A stretch of DNA of 64,000 nucleotides from Phragmites australis (taxonomy: Eukaryota > Streptophyta > Magnoliopsida > Poales > Poaceae). A model generated the notes under the pieces. The model had not been told where the DNA came from, ran no database searches, and was given only the letters and a program-made list of their open reading frames with translations. Location of the stretch: assembly GCF_958298935.1 (NCBI RefSeq), contig NC_084923.1:3226501-3290500 (forward strand), read 5' to 3'. Made by a program: the position numbers and the translations under genes. Below, piece after piece: positions 1-10,552 of this stretch (positions are counted from its first letter, which is position 1; each line of letters starts with the position of its first letter).

Positions 1-323
1 CTACGTAGCGCTGCCAAACAATCAATATTCGCGCCTAACTAACTTATCAACAGAGATCACCCACGGAGATCCGACTGCCAAACCCTGGCCTCATGACGGA
101 GCACGGAGGGCAATACTTAAACCATCTTCTAAACCCTAAGATCCTTGGTAAATATCTAAAACCACAACAACATCACGGACCAGGGACGAACCGGAACTTC
201 CCGATCTGAAACGCAAGATCCTACACCCTAGTCGAGCCGCTGCCCACGAAGACAGGTTCCGCGGAGGCTTCGAGCACGGAAAAGGGACGCGGAGGAGGAG
301 GAGGGGGGAGGGGTGGGGCTTAC

Positions 324-430
324 CAGGACGGGGGATGAGAGGGTTCGGCTGGGATGAGCGAGCACGAAAAGTCGGCCGTGCGGCACGAGCGCGGCGGAGG
401 CGGAGGCGGAGGCGGAGGCGGATGGAGTGG
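324..430 (-). other. Putative 5' exon of a divergent gene
   Basis: On the minus strand a GC-rich stretch ends in a strong donor: the exon ends in CCTG, followed by GTAAGC at 323-318. This looks like a noncoding first exon of a gene transcribed leftwards out of the window, back to back with the protease gene to the right. No convincing protein is visible in 1-320. A minus-strand open frame runs through 136-681, but it is compositionally a GC-rich artefact and crosses this donor. The call rests on one splice signal and the CpG-rich bidirectional-promoter look. Confidence 0.3.
391..424 (+). repeat. GGCGGA hexanucleotide microsatellite
   Basis: About five tandem copies of GGCGGA lie in the GC-rich region upstream of the protease gene, probably in a 5' UTR or shared promoter. 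Such triplet/hexamer repeats are common in grass 5' UTRs. Confidence 0.85.
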
Positions 431-994
431 GCGCCGCCGCCGACGGTGGCAGGGGCTCTCCCTCGGGTGCGGGTCGGACCCGACCTAGTCACTATTTGGG
501 CTGTTGCGGTGTCACCTCGGGCTCGAACCAGACCGGTACCGGCACCGTTGTTTCGCGATCCAACGGCTGTCTGGCCTTTCTCTCTTCGACTAGTGCCAAA
601 CCCCGCGCCGCCGCCGCCGCCGCTGCCGACGACGACGACAACTCCGAGCCGTTCTTCTCGGGGGGGCCTCCACGGAAGCACCCCTGCAGTCTCCGACCAA
701 CCTCGATCTCCTCCGTAACAACAGTACTGGAGCCCCTCTCAGCGCTTAGCCTGCTCTTCCCCGGTCCCCCGACTGGAGATCCATCCGTACTTACATTTCT
801 TGGTAAGTCTGATTGATTTCACTTTCTCCTAATTTGCTCTGTGGGAGGCACGCACTTCTTGTATGCGTCACTAATTGGCTTTAGTTGCACGGTTGATTGG
901 CTGTATTGATGCACAACATTTTACCCAGTATTTTCACTTGCACTGCTCCACTCACTGTTGCTATCCTTATGACTGGATAGTTGGATACTTGGAT

Positions 995-3030
995 ATGGGA
1001 ACCTACAGCCATCTTTGGTCAATTGCAAAGAAGAACGTAATGGCGGTTGCACTCGGCATCACCATTTCTGATCGTTATGTGACTTTCGTCTCGGTGACCG
1101 GTGAATCGATGCATCCTACGTTTACAGCGGCCAATAGTGTCTTGCGAGGTATTGTGATTTCGAATTGTACATATCAAGTAGGCATGGGCAGTTGTGTTAT
1201 TCTACAGTCCATATTCAAATAGTTCGGTCTTCGCATTTGTGCTGACCAGGGTATTGGAACCAGGTGATTTTGTGTTGGCAGAAAGAAGCTGCCTTGAGAA
1301 GTACCACTTCTCACATGGTGATGTTGTTTTGTTCAAGTAAGGATGGTGCATTTGAGGAAAGAGTGATGCGGGTAACTTGTTCCATGTCTCGAGTATAATA
1401 GTTCCTTGTGTGGTCTGCAGGTGCCCTAGCAATCATAAGGAGTTGTTTGTGAAGAGATTGATTGCGCTACCTGGTGAGTGGATACAGCTCCCTGGGTCCC
1501 CTGAGATAATTAAGATCCCAGAAGGGCATTGCTGGGTTGAAGGTGATAACGCTGCTCGTAGTTGGGATTCTAGGGCATTTGGCCCGGTAAGTTACTCGTG
1601 CTCCTTTTTTTTCCCTTTAACATCAACAACTTATTGAGTGCCCTTGACTGGGATGGTAACGTTCAACTCGAGTTGTTTGAGTGAAACTTGTTTAGTGTGG
1701 AATAAATCCAGTGCTCTTGTTTAGTGTCGAATATTGATGGGTTTGGGGACTCTTTCTACTGTAGTTGGATTTTGCCTTGATCCTGAGGGCCAGTATTCTT
1801 AATAATGCTGTGTGAATTTTAAAACTAAAGAGGATAGTAACCAGCACTGGTACTTGTCCAAAGCATTTTAGGCTTACCTTCTTATTATAAAATTTGAAAC
1901 TCCTGGAAGTGTTTCTTTTGTAGGGAAGTTCAGAGATATCACCCCCATTTTTAATTGAGTCTAGGTGCCTAGAATATGCTTATGGGTTTGAAATGGCATT
2001 AACCATTAGGTGATACAGATCCTAGCACATAGCCAAACATACTAGTAAATAAAAATTGATATCGCGTTCATCCTTTCTGGGATCTCTTCTAACAGTGTTG
2101 TATGGTATTATAGGTTAGAACATTCAGACTTACATGGTTAATTAGCAAACTATAGCATTTGATATTTCAGGTCTCCTGGAGTCTGGGTTATTGCAAATTG
2201 CTAAATTATCTCTTTTGCCTGTTGGAAAGCATTCTACATTTTATGTTGTAGTTGTGTGCCTAGAAATAAAATCAATACTCCATAAGCTCCACTGTAGTTT
2301 GTAGTCATCGAAAGTTCTCAGCACCTCCCTATGGGAACACTGTGGGCTGTGGACCGAACTGCACAAACTAGATACCAAACAGAAGCAGGAGCTGAAAAAA
2401 AGAACAAAGCAAAATTTTGATAGTCAGGATAACCTTTATCAGAACAGACAAATACATTAATGCGCATGAGGTCAGGGGCGCACACTTGTGTGTTAAGAGA
2501 GAACAGTAAGGACTTGACAACTTGCAGTTTTGTCGTCCTATTTATGTTGTTGTGTTACAATCTTGCTTGGCGAAGAAACTGGAAATGAAATTGGTTTGGT
2601 CCGTATCAATTGTTGTTGTACTGACTGCCAAGTATGAATTATCGGGTCCTAAAGGTGCTTGCAAGAGCTTTGTAGTGTGCTTGTTTAGACAGACACTGAG
2701 GTCTGTGTCACTTATCATTGGTCGGGCCTTCTTGAAATGGGTTGGTGGCGTACAATACTTCTTGGCTTCAAATTCTGAGCGTCTGACTATTTCCCAAAGA
2801 ATGAATCCCTTGCGATAGTTGAGGGCAATGCATTATAATAACTATAAGAAACCGATATGGTATGTTAACACAAAGTACACTTCATTGCTATGATCTGTTT
2901 CCTTATTTGTGTTGTTTTTCAGATTCCCCTAGGTCTAGTTAATGGGACAGTGACCCACATCATCTGGCCGCCCTCAAGGATTGGCCGAGTGGAGAGAAAG
3001 ATGCCTCAAGGGAGAATTTCACCTGCTTGA
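995..3030 (+). CDS. Mitochondrial inner membrane protease subunit 2 (IMP2-like, S26 signal peptidase)
   Basis: This gene encodes a 166-residue S26 family serine peptidase, orthologous to Imp2/IMMP2L, which removes sorting peptides from intermembrane-space proteins as part of the IMP complex in the inner mitochondrial membrane. Exons are 995-1148, 1264-1336, 1421-1586 and 2923-3030. All introns are GT-AG and the joined frame is open (501 nt with stop). Visible features: an N-terminal hydrophobic segment (about residues 14-34), box B GESMHPT with the predicted nucleophile Ser38, the general-base lysine region VKRLIALPGE (Lys87), and the conserved SWDSRAFGP and WPPSRIGRVE blocks. The usual plant length is close to this. 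The start was chosen because MGTYSHLW matches the family's short N-terminus; the frame is open upstream but not conserved-looking. The third intron is 1336 nt. An AATAAA lies at 3302. Confidence 0.93.
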
Positions 3031-3486
3031 TTTGACTCCCAACGACATCAGATAATATTAATTCCAATGGGCCAATGAACCTGCCTAGTTAGATAGCTGG
3101 CTGGTAATAGTGTAGATGGAAATTTGAACTGTTCAAGTTTTGGCCACATTGTTGTCTACATTTATTTTGAACATGCTATTGTTATTACTTGTGTAAGCGA
3201 CTTACATTTTTAAATTGTTCAAGTGGAGAACTCCCAGTTGGGACAATTCGCATCGAGTCATATGCTCTGTAGATGCATAGATACGCACATGGTGCTCTAT
3301 GAATAAAGCCCCAGTGGATGCACTGTGATACTGTATTCTGAACTCTTGAAAAATTGCTGGAGCGGCTACTATTTCGAATTCTGCAATACTAAGTGTATAT
3401 GCAGAGAAAAAATAAAAACAGAAAGGCCTGAATTGAGAAATCTTTGTCTATCTTTCCCCCCTTTTTTTCTATATTGAGAAAGAAAA
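3031..3486. other. 3' UTR of the protease gene and convergent spacer
   Basis: This contains the 3' UTR of the IMP2-like gene, with AATAAA at 3302-3307, and then the 3' flank of the convergent UPF0496 gene. Nothing else is seen. Confidence 0.5.
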
Positions 3487-4472
3487 CTAGTATATCTGTA
3501 CACAGGGTAATGTCTGTCCTAAATGTTTTTCTTTCCCTTGGTCAACCTGAACTCTGGCGTGCACAAGTTTTTTCTTCATCACCATGCTCCTGGCCTTGTT
3601 GATGATCATGAAGCACAGGAACAGGTGCTCCTCCAGCTGCTGCCTAAAGCTCTCCTCGTTCTTGCACAGCTGCCTCAACACCTCCTGCACCAGCCTCCCC
3701 TTCTCGCCGGCCGCCGCGCGGTGCTCCACGCACAGCTGCAGCAGCGCGAGCATGTGCTCCCCCTCGTCGCGCACCCGCGCCACGAGCCGGCTTATGGTGT
3801 CCATGTCCCGGTTCAGTATGTATGTGCCCTTGGCCGCAGCCTCGAGCTGCACCCGAGCTCGCCGCACCGTCCGGCCGGAGAAAAGGCCCATCCACGCCCC
3901 GACATCATCGGGAAAGCCGCGAACTCGGCCAGGATTTGCACACCGATGCATGCGCCGACGACAGCCACGACGGCGACGACCGTGATGAACGAGACCGAGA
4001 GCACTTGCCTGAGCCGGGCGAGGTTCTTGATCCGGAGGCGCGCCTTCTTCCTGCTGGAGTCGAGGCTCTTGAGCAAGTCGGCCGAGCTGAGCTGCACCTG
4101 CCGGAGATTGCCCAGCGTCATGGCCAGCGCGGTGAACGGCTGGCCGAGAGCGGCCGAGACGTCGGCGAGGTTGGACACCCCGACGTCGCGGGCTAGCTTG
4201 CGGAGCGTGTTCTTGAGCGGGCGGTAGCGGAGGCGTATCTGCTCGATGTCCTTGAGGAGGTGGCTGCACAGGAAGGAGGTGTTGGCCGTCTCGTTGTAGT
4301 AGGTGGCGAGGAGGCCGTAGACGTCGGGGTGGAGCCGGCCCTTGCGCGCGGCCGCGAGGGCCGCGCGGACGGCGCGCTGGTCCGGCTCGAGGAGGTGCTC
4401 GGCCCCCTGTCCTCGCGGAAGTCGAAGCTCGACGACGGCGTCATAGGGGCTTGGGGTCGTGAACCGCTGCAT
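3487..4472 (-). pseudogene. UPF0496 family protein gene, frameshifted
   Basis: The translation matches the plant UPF0496 family, whose function is poorly defined: alpha-helical proteins with a hydrophobic pair in the middle. The N-terminal part runs from about 4472 to 3910 in one frame and includes [16 protein letters not shown], the [21 protein letters not shown] helix and a membrane-like segment [19 protein letters not shown]. The C-terminal part ([19 protein letters not shown], then a long helix to the stop at 3487) continues in a different frame from about 3910. The break sits at a short C run and looks like loss of one base. Unrepaired, the protein would stop early near 3813 in unrelated sequence. 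A second, compensated slip is possible near 4395-4445, where a neighbouring frame reads a plausible SFDFRED. The 5' end could be the ATG at 4472, or a splice acceptor ending at 4467 with an unseen upstream exon. It could instead be an assembly error in an intact gene. Confidence 0.75.
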
Positions 4473-5505
4473 GCCAAAGCACCAAGGAGCGAAACTAAGA
4501 TTAGCAAACAGCCATGCATCCATACTATGCGTATCAAGCATGAGACAATGAAGTACAGAAGCTAGATGAGACACGCATCGATCGAAGGATATATCGATTT
4601 CTGCTGCTACCTTGATGACAATGCTGATGCATGCATGCTCCGAAACACTCGAACATGCTGCCACCCGTTATTCTCTGATCCAGTAGTGCAACAGGTTTTT
4701 CGTGAATGGATATGTGCAGGTGCATTTTTGTATGGTGGATTAAGTTAGTTTCTTAGCAACGCAGAAATGATCATTGATGTAAGATTGCAGACTTGCAGTA
4801 TATATTGCTGTGTCGAAGCGAAGCGACAACATCGTTAACGGGTTTCGCGGCTTGTCTTTCCGTGCTGCCACACGCATGCACGCACGGACGCAACCCGGCT
4901 GACCGGCTCCGGTTCCGAAAATTCTGCTAGCTATTTCGCATGAGTTTTTATGATTGTTCACTTATATTAAGATTTGTATTAAAAGAATAGATAAAAAATT
5001 ATAAGATAAATAAAAAATCAACAAATAAGTAGAGATATAAGATAAAAATCAACAAATAACGTGTGTTTACAACCACATGCGGAACCCGAACGAGGCGCTC
5101 ATGGATGGATGATCGATCAAGCTTAGCTCCGCGGCCGACGACGAGTTCAATCGGCTGTTCCCGTCTCCACAGCCGGCCGGCCGGTTGTTTACAAGCAGCA
5201 ATCACAAATGTTTCGTTTCGAGATCTTGCCGAGATGCGCGTATTTACGTATATGCAGCAAGCTATATAGCTAGCAGCTCGTTTCTTCCGGTCAAAGTGAC
5301 GAGCCCGGGACCGAGGCGCTTATGAAGCCTGGCCGGCCGGCCAGCCGGCTCCGTCGAAGATTTCTCGTACGCCGTGGAAATCGGCCTTGGGCACGAAGAC
5401 AAGTTTTCGATCTCCAACTTGCCAGTGCTAGGTTGGCCCTCCGATTTGGCCGAAGCGTGTGGTCCAGAATCAATGTACATCCGTATTTAATTTTTTTCTT
5501 AATCG
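4473..5505. other. Intergenic spacer, no gene seen
   Basis: AT-rich with short GC islands, including GGCCGG repeats near 5170 and 5330. The open frames are short and do not resemble known proteins. It may hold the promoter of the UPF0496 gene. Confidence 0.4.
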
Positions 5506-5510
5506 GATAC

Positions 5511-6888
5511 TGTCGGAGGGTTAACTCCTGTCGTAGGGATCCTGAGTGACCTATTTTTAGAGATTCGACCGGGGATGATCCTGAATATGTTTGCCGAAGA
5601 AATAAATGGGTATGAATGCGATAGCCGGCGGGGTGGAATGATCTGGTGCGGAACGAAGTAAATGCACTGGTGTTTAGACAGGTTCGGGCCGTACGGAGGC
5701 GTAACACCATACTCCTGTATTGATACTATAAATGCTCTGAGAATGTTCCTCAAGGGTGTTGCTGGTTACAAAAATGTTTGTCTATCATAGAGCCTGGGGC
5801 TCCTTGTTCTTCAATTTATACGTATCTGTTGGCTTTGAGTGCTGTCGATCTTCTCCTCTCTTCTCTTTCCTACTTACTTCCTCTGAGATTTTCCAACCTT
5901 CTTTTCCATTCGCCCTCCCCTTTTTTCGTGCTGCCGGCTGCTTTAAATACCCGCCGGCAGCAGCGTGCCCCGAACGGGAGGGCACGAGTCCCAAGGCACC
6001 ATAAATGAAAAGGGCGTCATCATAGCCTCTGTGCGAAGTGACCGGGGGTGGAAAATACGCCCCACGTCCGGTCGTCTGTCACCATAAATACACTGGCAAC
6101 GGACGCCGTGGAGAAGGCCCATCGGGCAGCCGCAGAGCGGCCCGGTGTGCCCGCTCTGTCTTGTTCTCCTGCCACAGCAGCGCTGCAGACGGAACGCCTC
6201 GGCTCTCACGACGTTATCCCGAAACGGGCCGGATGGCACGGGACGGGATCTATGCATTTAATGACCCCACGGCCTTCTACCAGAGTGTGGCAGAAACTGA
6301 CACCGAGCGTGGTGGGAGCAGTTGGAGGTGACAGGCCATGCATGCTCTTTAAATGCGACATTAGGCCTTTAACTGACTGACACCTCATCAATGGACCCCG
6401 GCGGGGGCCACTGACAGGGGGCTTTCTGAGTTGTCGGGGAACCGAGTGCTCGGGAGTCACTGTTCACCTCCCCGAGCACTCTCTCCCGGGCACGCTTGTA
6501 CGGATCCTCGGGGGCCACTCTTTGCAGTCCCGATCACTCTCTTCCGGAACTTCCTTCAGCGGGTCCTCGGGATACTTGGGTGCCCAGGGGGGCATCGCTC
6601 GCGGCCCCGGGCACACTTCTCCCGGTACTTAGCTTTCCTGATCGTCGAGGGACTCGGGTGCTCGGGGGTCGCCGTATACCTCCCAAAGCACTTTCTTTCT
6701 GGAATTTAGACTTCGCAGATCATCGGGGAACTTGGGTACTCGGGGACCACTAACTGTGGCCCCGAGCGCTCTCTCCCGGGACTTAATCTTTTTTACCTCA
6801 CGAAGGAGATTCCGCGGGATGACGCCACGTGGCGGATTGCTGGCCTGGCCTCGGGATTCGGGGACCCCTGGTTCCTGATTCACCAACA
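5511..6888 (-). mobile_element. Solo LTR of an LTR retrotransposon (probably Ty3/gypsy)
   Basis: The element begins TGTCGGAGGG and ends CCTGATTCACCAACA, giving TG...CA ends. It is flanked by an exact 5-bp duplication GATAC at 5506-5510 and 6889-6893. The 1378-bp length and absence of internal coding sequence mark it as a solo LTR left by unequal recombination. The minus orientation (starting TGTTGGTG, ending CCGACA) is preferred because tandem repeats then fall in U3 and a TATA-like ATTTATAG lies near the 3' third. The superfamily assignment is from resemblance of the ends to grass gypsy LTRs and is less certain than the boundaries. Confidence 0.9.
6430..6790. repeat. Imperfect tandem repeats inside the solo LTR
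   Basis: About five diverged units of roughly 75 bp share the pattern TCGGGGA..CGAGTGCTCGGG..CCCCGAGCACTCTCTCCCGG. They lie in what would be U3 in the preferred orientation, where enhancer-like repeats are usual. Confidence 0.65.
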
Positions 6889-6893
6889 GATAC

Positions 6894-7937
6894 TCTGAAT
6901 GTAAGCATGTCGGAATTCGAGTTGTATTTCACGTGTTCAAATTTTCTTTACCGAATTGGAGATTTGAGTTGAATTTTGATACCCGTATCCGTATCTGGTG
7001 ACAATTTTTTTAAACTTCGTTTGAATTTGAAGTAAATCTTAATAATTCATGTCGCGGTCTCCCCTGTCCGAACGGTTCATTTATGTGTCAGCGCATGCTC
7101 CGGAATATCTTCTAGTGCCCACGCGGATGTGATACTGTGGATCGTTCAAACGGGTTGCGGAAATCTGACGTTCCCTCGTGGCCCTGCCACAGAAAGGGGC
7201 AGGGGACGCCCTGCCTGACACCGCGTTGGATAGGCAATGGCGCCACTGTTTGCATGTGGACTCCACGCTACTAGCCTTCGCTGACGGGCAATGGCGTCGC
7301 TGTTGGTCGCTGATTACGCCAGAGAATCGGACATTGCTCGGGTGGCTCGCCGAGTTCGGTGATGATTGTACTTCACTCTTCTTCTATAGATGTGGATTCG
7401 GCCTGAAATGGTCAAGATTGAAATCCACCAAAGTTTGCTTCTGCAAGGCTCATACATTGTTGATTATCTAGTGTCACATAGCTCACAGTGCGCTACAAGC
7501 AAATAACCCAATTTACAAAGACTACATGCATATGGAGATGGAATTTTTAGACCGCGTTGGACAAAAAGCACAGAAGCACCAGACAGCAACAAATGAACCG
7601 AAAAACAACAAAGGGACATTAGCTTGCAGTATCTCGGAAATTGCAAGATTGAGGACTCTGATGAAAGACGATTTCATTCTCTCATTCAAAAGGAGGGAAA
7701 TAACATGGTGATTGCCGTATTCCAGCAATTCCTCAAAGTATTTGGAACAATCTTTCTGGCATAGAGAAATCATTTGACCATGTAAGATCGTAACGATTAG
7801 TATCTTGTTGTTCTTACTAATTGCTAGCTGCTACTCAAGAAAAACTGTTTAAAAAAAAAGGAATACGGCAGAATGCACAAACGAACAGTCAAAGGAACTT
7901 CTGTTACACAACATGCAGTACAATTTAGCAAATGAAC
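6894..7937. other. Intergenic spacer, no gene seen
   Basis: This contains two short similar segments around GGCAATGGCG(C/T)C at about 7231 and 7288 and otherwise only short chance frames. The right end should include the 3' UTR of the MESD-like gene. Confidence 0.4.
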
Positions 7938-9354
7938 CTATAGCTCGTCTTTAGACTTGTCTCTCTTCTCTTTCTGTAGCTTATCAAGAACTTGGTCCAG
8001 GGGTGGGTCTCCAGGTCTGCGGAAAATTTGATCACCAATCTTAAACTCATAGGCATCTGGCTGGTTCAAGATAAACTCTTTCAGCTGAAACAAAAATAGA
8101 ATAAATAAATCAGAATATCGAAAAGGGAATGTCAAGCCTAGCTGAATCCCACATAGTATGAGTCCTCAATTTCACATGCTATGCTCTGAAAAAGAAAGAT
8201 TGGCTATGACTGCAATCAGTTCTTGGCAGACCCCTTAACCCAGTTCTCTTCTTTCAGAGGCTAAAGAGTCCAGTTCTCACCACCAGCTTGAGTCATATAT
8301 GTTACCTATTTGGTTTCGGTATTCACATATAACGATGACAATGTGGAGTCTTTGGCATTGAGCGATCACACTCAAATGTGATAGATACTGGTCTAGTCTA
8401 GCTATAAACACAATAGAACCATAGGATAAGTAGGCATGTGTAGACTTAACCACGGACTATGCATAGATTTAGCATGAACACTTAACAAGCTCATGATTTA
8501 TGGCAATTGGAAGACTCTGATGAACCATAATTCATAACATTTAGATGAACTGGTCTCAATACGGTATTAGAGCAAAAAAAAGGTCTGAGTTGAGACCTAG
8601 CTGCTTAGCTAGTACTACAATTTAATGATAGAAAACAACGTCGAGGTATATTGCTCAACTTTGCCATACATCACTTAGCTTTTGGACTAGTGGAGCCTCA
8701 ATGTGATCGGTAGAGTTGAACTATATTGCTCACATTTTCTCACAGACTTGATCTTTTGGGAGAATAGGTGAGATCAAGCCCAGCATTGTACAGCTCAAGA
8801 AAATGATCGATCCAAAGGAAGCAAGCAACTACCTCAAGAACCTCTCGCCCTCTCTCCATGGTGAACATGAGCGTTCCAAAGTCAACTGCGACGAATTTGG
8901 TCTCCACCGATCCGGTCCGCAGCACATTGCTCCACCTCGTCGCGACCCCCACCACATCCTCCTGAATAAAGAAGAAAGTCCGGAATTTCAACGCCACGGG
9001 CAAACGAAACCCAGCCAGCGCGGGAGGCGATCGAGGGATCCGCACCTGGGAGCGGGGGATGCCGGGGCGGAGCTTGACGAAGCCGAACGACGGTCCGGCG
9101 TGGCGGTGGAGGAGCTCGGCCTGGACGGCGGCCGGATCCATCCGCGACAGGTCCGGCGGCGGGTCGTCGCCGGCAGGGCCCCGACTCCGAGCGGAGCCCA
9201 CGCCCCAGTGCCGCCAGTCCTCGTCCTCCTCGTCGTCCACCACGTCGCGCAGGTCGTCCGGGATGGACACACGCTTCGCGGCCAGCGCCGTGCCCGCGAC
9301 CGCGCACAGGAGGACGGCGGCGAAGAATGCGACTCGCCACGCCACTCTCGCCAT
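7938..9354 (-). CDS. MESD/Boca-family ER chaperone homologue
   Basis: The predicted protein has 194 residues from three exons: 9354-9046, 8961-8833 and 8084-7938. Introns are GT-AG and 748 nt at the longest. Residues 1-25 form a clean signal peptide (MARVAWRVAFFAAVLLCAVA, then GTALA). It is followed by the acidic block SIPDDLRDVVDDEEDEDW and the core DVVGVATRWSNVLRTG...KFVAVDFGTLMFTMERGRE. The tail LKEFILNQPDAYEFKIGDQI aligns in pattern with animal MESD (LWQGSLFN...IFMLRDGSYAWEIKDFLVGQ). The last four residues are KDEL, a classical ER retrieval signal; animal MESD ends REDL. In animals the family folds LDL-receptor-related proteins. Plants lack those clients, so the plant role is unknown; location in the ER lumen is the firm inference. 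The ATG at 9354 was chosen because it starts the signal peptide. Confidence 0.88.
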
Positions 9355-9538
9355 GTGAGGTGACGGTTCGGGCGCCCCAACGGCCCAAGCGTGGTTAACC
9401 AAACTACCACTGTCACAGGACGGCACGACGCCAACTCCTTGATCCAAGCCAGTATCGACATTGGTGTGCTGGGATCCCCCTCCCCCACCCCCAAACCAGA
9501 GTTGCATGGAAACCATAATAATTTTGTATATAAAACTA

Positions 9539-9781
9539 CTCCCTCTGTTTTTCAATACTTATCACTTTTGATCAAATATGTATATACTAAGACAAATTTT
9601 AAATGTGAAATGATAAAAATGTTCTTAAAAACTAGCTAAAATATTCTAGAATCTACGGTAAATAAGTGGATAAGAAATATTTTATAGGGATAAAATTGGA
9701 AACTGCATCTAAAAGAAATATATGAAGTGACAAGTATTTGAAAAAAAAAATAAAATGGTCAAAAATGAAAAACGGAGAAAG
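9539..9781. mobile_element. Stowaway-type MITE (243 bp)
   Basis: The left end CTCCCTCTGTTTTT and right end AAAAACGGAGAAAG are imperfect inverted repeats. TA lies on both sides (9537-9538 and 9782-9783), the Tc1/mariner target duplication. It is AT-rich and noncoding, and sits upstream of the MESD-like gene. Confidence 0.85.
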
Positions 9782-9841
9782 TATCAACTTCACTTTCTGA
9801 TCTGCCCATTCCAAGAGAAAAGCACTTATTATTCTTGCTTA

Positions 9842-10089
9842 CTACATCAGTTTTTAAATAGATATCATCTTAAAATACGTGCAGGCAAATTTTAAAACAT
9901 TTAACCCTAATATACACAAAACTATTAGAATTTGACACATTTAAATGATAATAGTGAATTTGTCATGAAAAATACTTTAATATCATCTAATTTTTATCAA
10001 TAGTTAGTTATCAAAAATAATGATTAATCATGCTTATTGGAGACCATGTTAATATTCTAAACAAAACAAGTAAAAGAAAATAGAGGTAG
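9842..10089. mobile_element. Second Stowaway-type MITE (248 bp), diverged
   Basis: The left end CTACATCAGTTTTT and right end AAAATAGAGGTAG are inverted, and TA flanks both ends (9840-9841 and 10090-10091). It is more diverged than its neighbour 60 bp to the left, so the two are probably independent insertions. Confidence 0.75.
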
Positions 10090-10091
10090 TA

Positions 10092-10552
10092 CTATTTACA
10101 AGCACATCCAATCGTATGAATTGGACGTTTATATTACTGCCATCATTGCAGAACTGATGCACTTAAGCGCTAATCTCCCAAACAAGAGACGAGACTATCT
10201 AAGTTTTCAGTCAATGCATGCAGATATAAAGTAGATTGCAGAGTCAGTCAATGTGTCAAGAAGCGACGGTGAACAGCCTGCACTAGCTAGGCACAGACAC
10301 TGCAATTTGCTTCTGTTAAAAACTGCACAAAGCATTATACGTCGGGAAATTTAGTGCTGCCGGAAATCCAATTGATCAACTGAGGATGGAATTAACATTA
10401 GAGAACATGAAACTGCACTTTATTTACATGGCATTCAGACTTCACTGAGACATTCAGAAACTGTTTAGTTGCAGTTGCTGCAATATGTTTAGTTGCAGTT
10501 GCTGCAATAAACATTGTTTTCGAATTAGTCGGGGAAATACGTTCCAACTTGA
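10092..10552. other. 3' flank of the E2 gene
   Basis: AT-rich sequence, presumably the 3' UTR and downstream flank of the ubiquitin-conjugating enzyme gene. A short direct repeat of GTTTAGTTGCAGTTGCTGCA occurs at about 10463 and 10487. No gene is seen. Confidence 0.45.

Larger units (their letters stand above)
1..994. promoter_or_regulatory. Gene-free left end: GC-rich shared promoter and 5' UTR
   Basis: Bases 350-720 are very GC-rich and probably form the promoter and leader of the protease gene. A donor-like TTG|GTAAGTCT at 803 suggests a 5' UTR intron before the coding start at 995. The acceptor was not identified with confidence. Bases 1-320 hold nothing recognisable. Confidence 0.4.

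Noticed and set aside
136..681. 181-codon minus-strand open frame in the GC-rich left end
   Set aside because: It crosses a strong donor site and is low-complexity (Arg/Leu and Gly runs from the GGCGGA repeat); better read as leader or promoter.
8803..9363. 186-codon plus-strand frame over the MESD-like gene
   Set aside because: Shadow of the minus-strand exons, which carry the signal peptide and conserved core.
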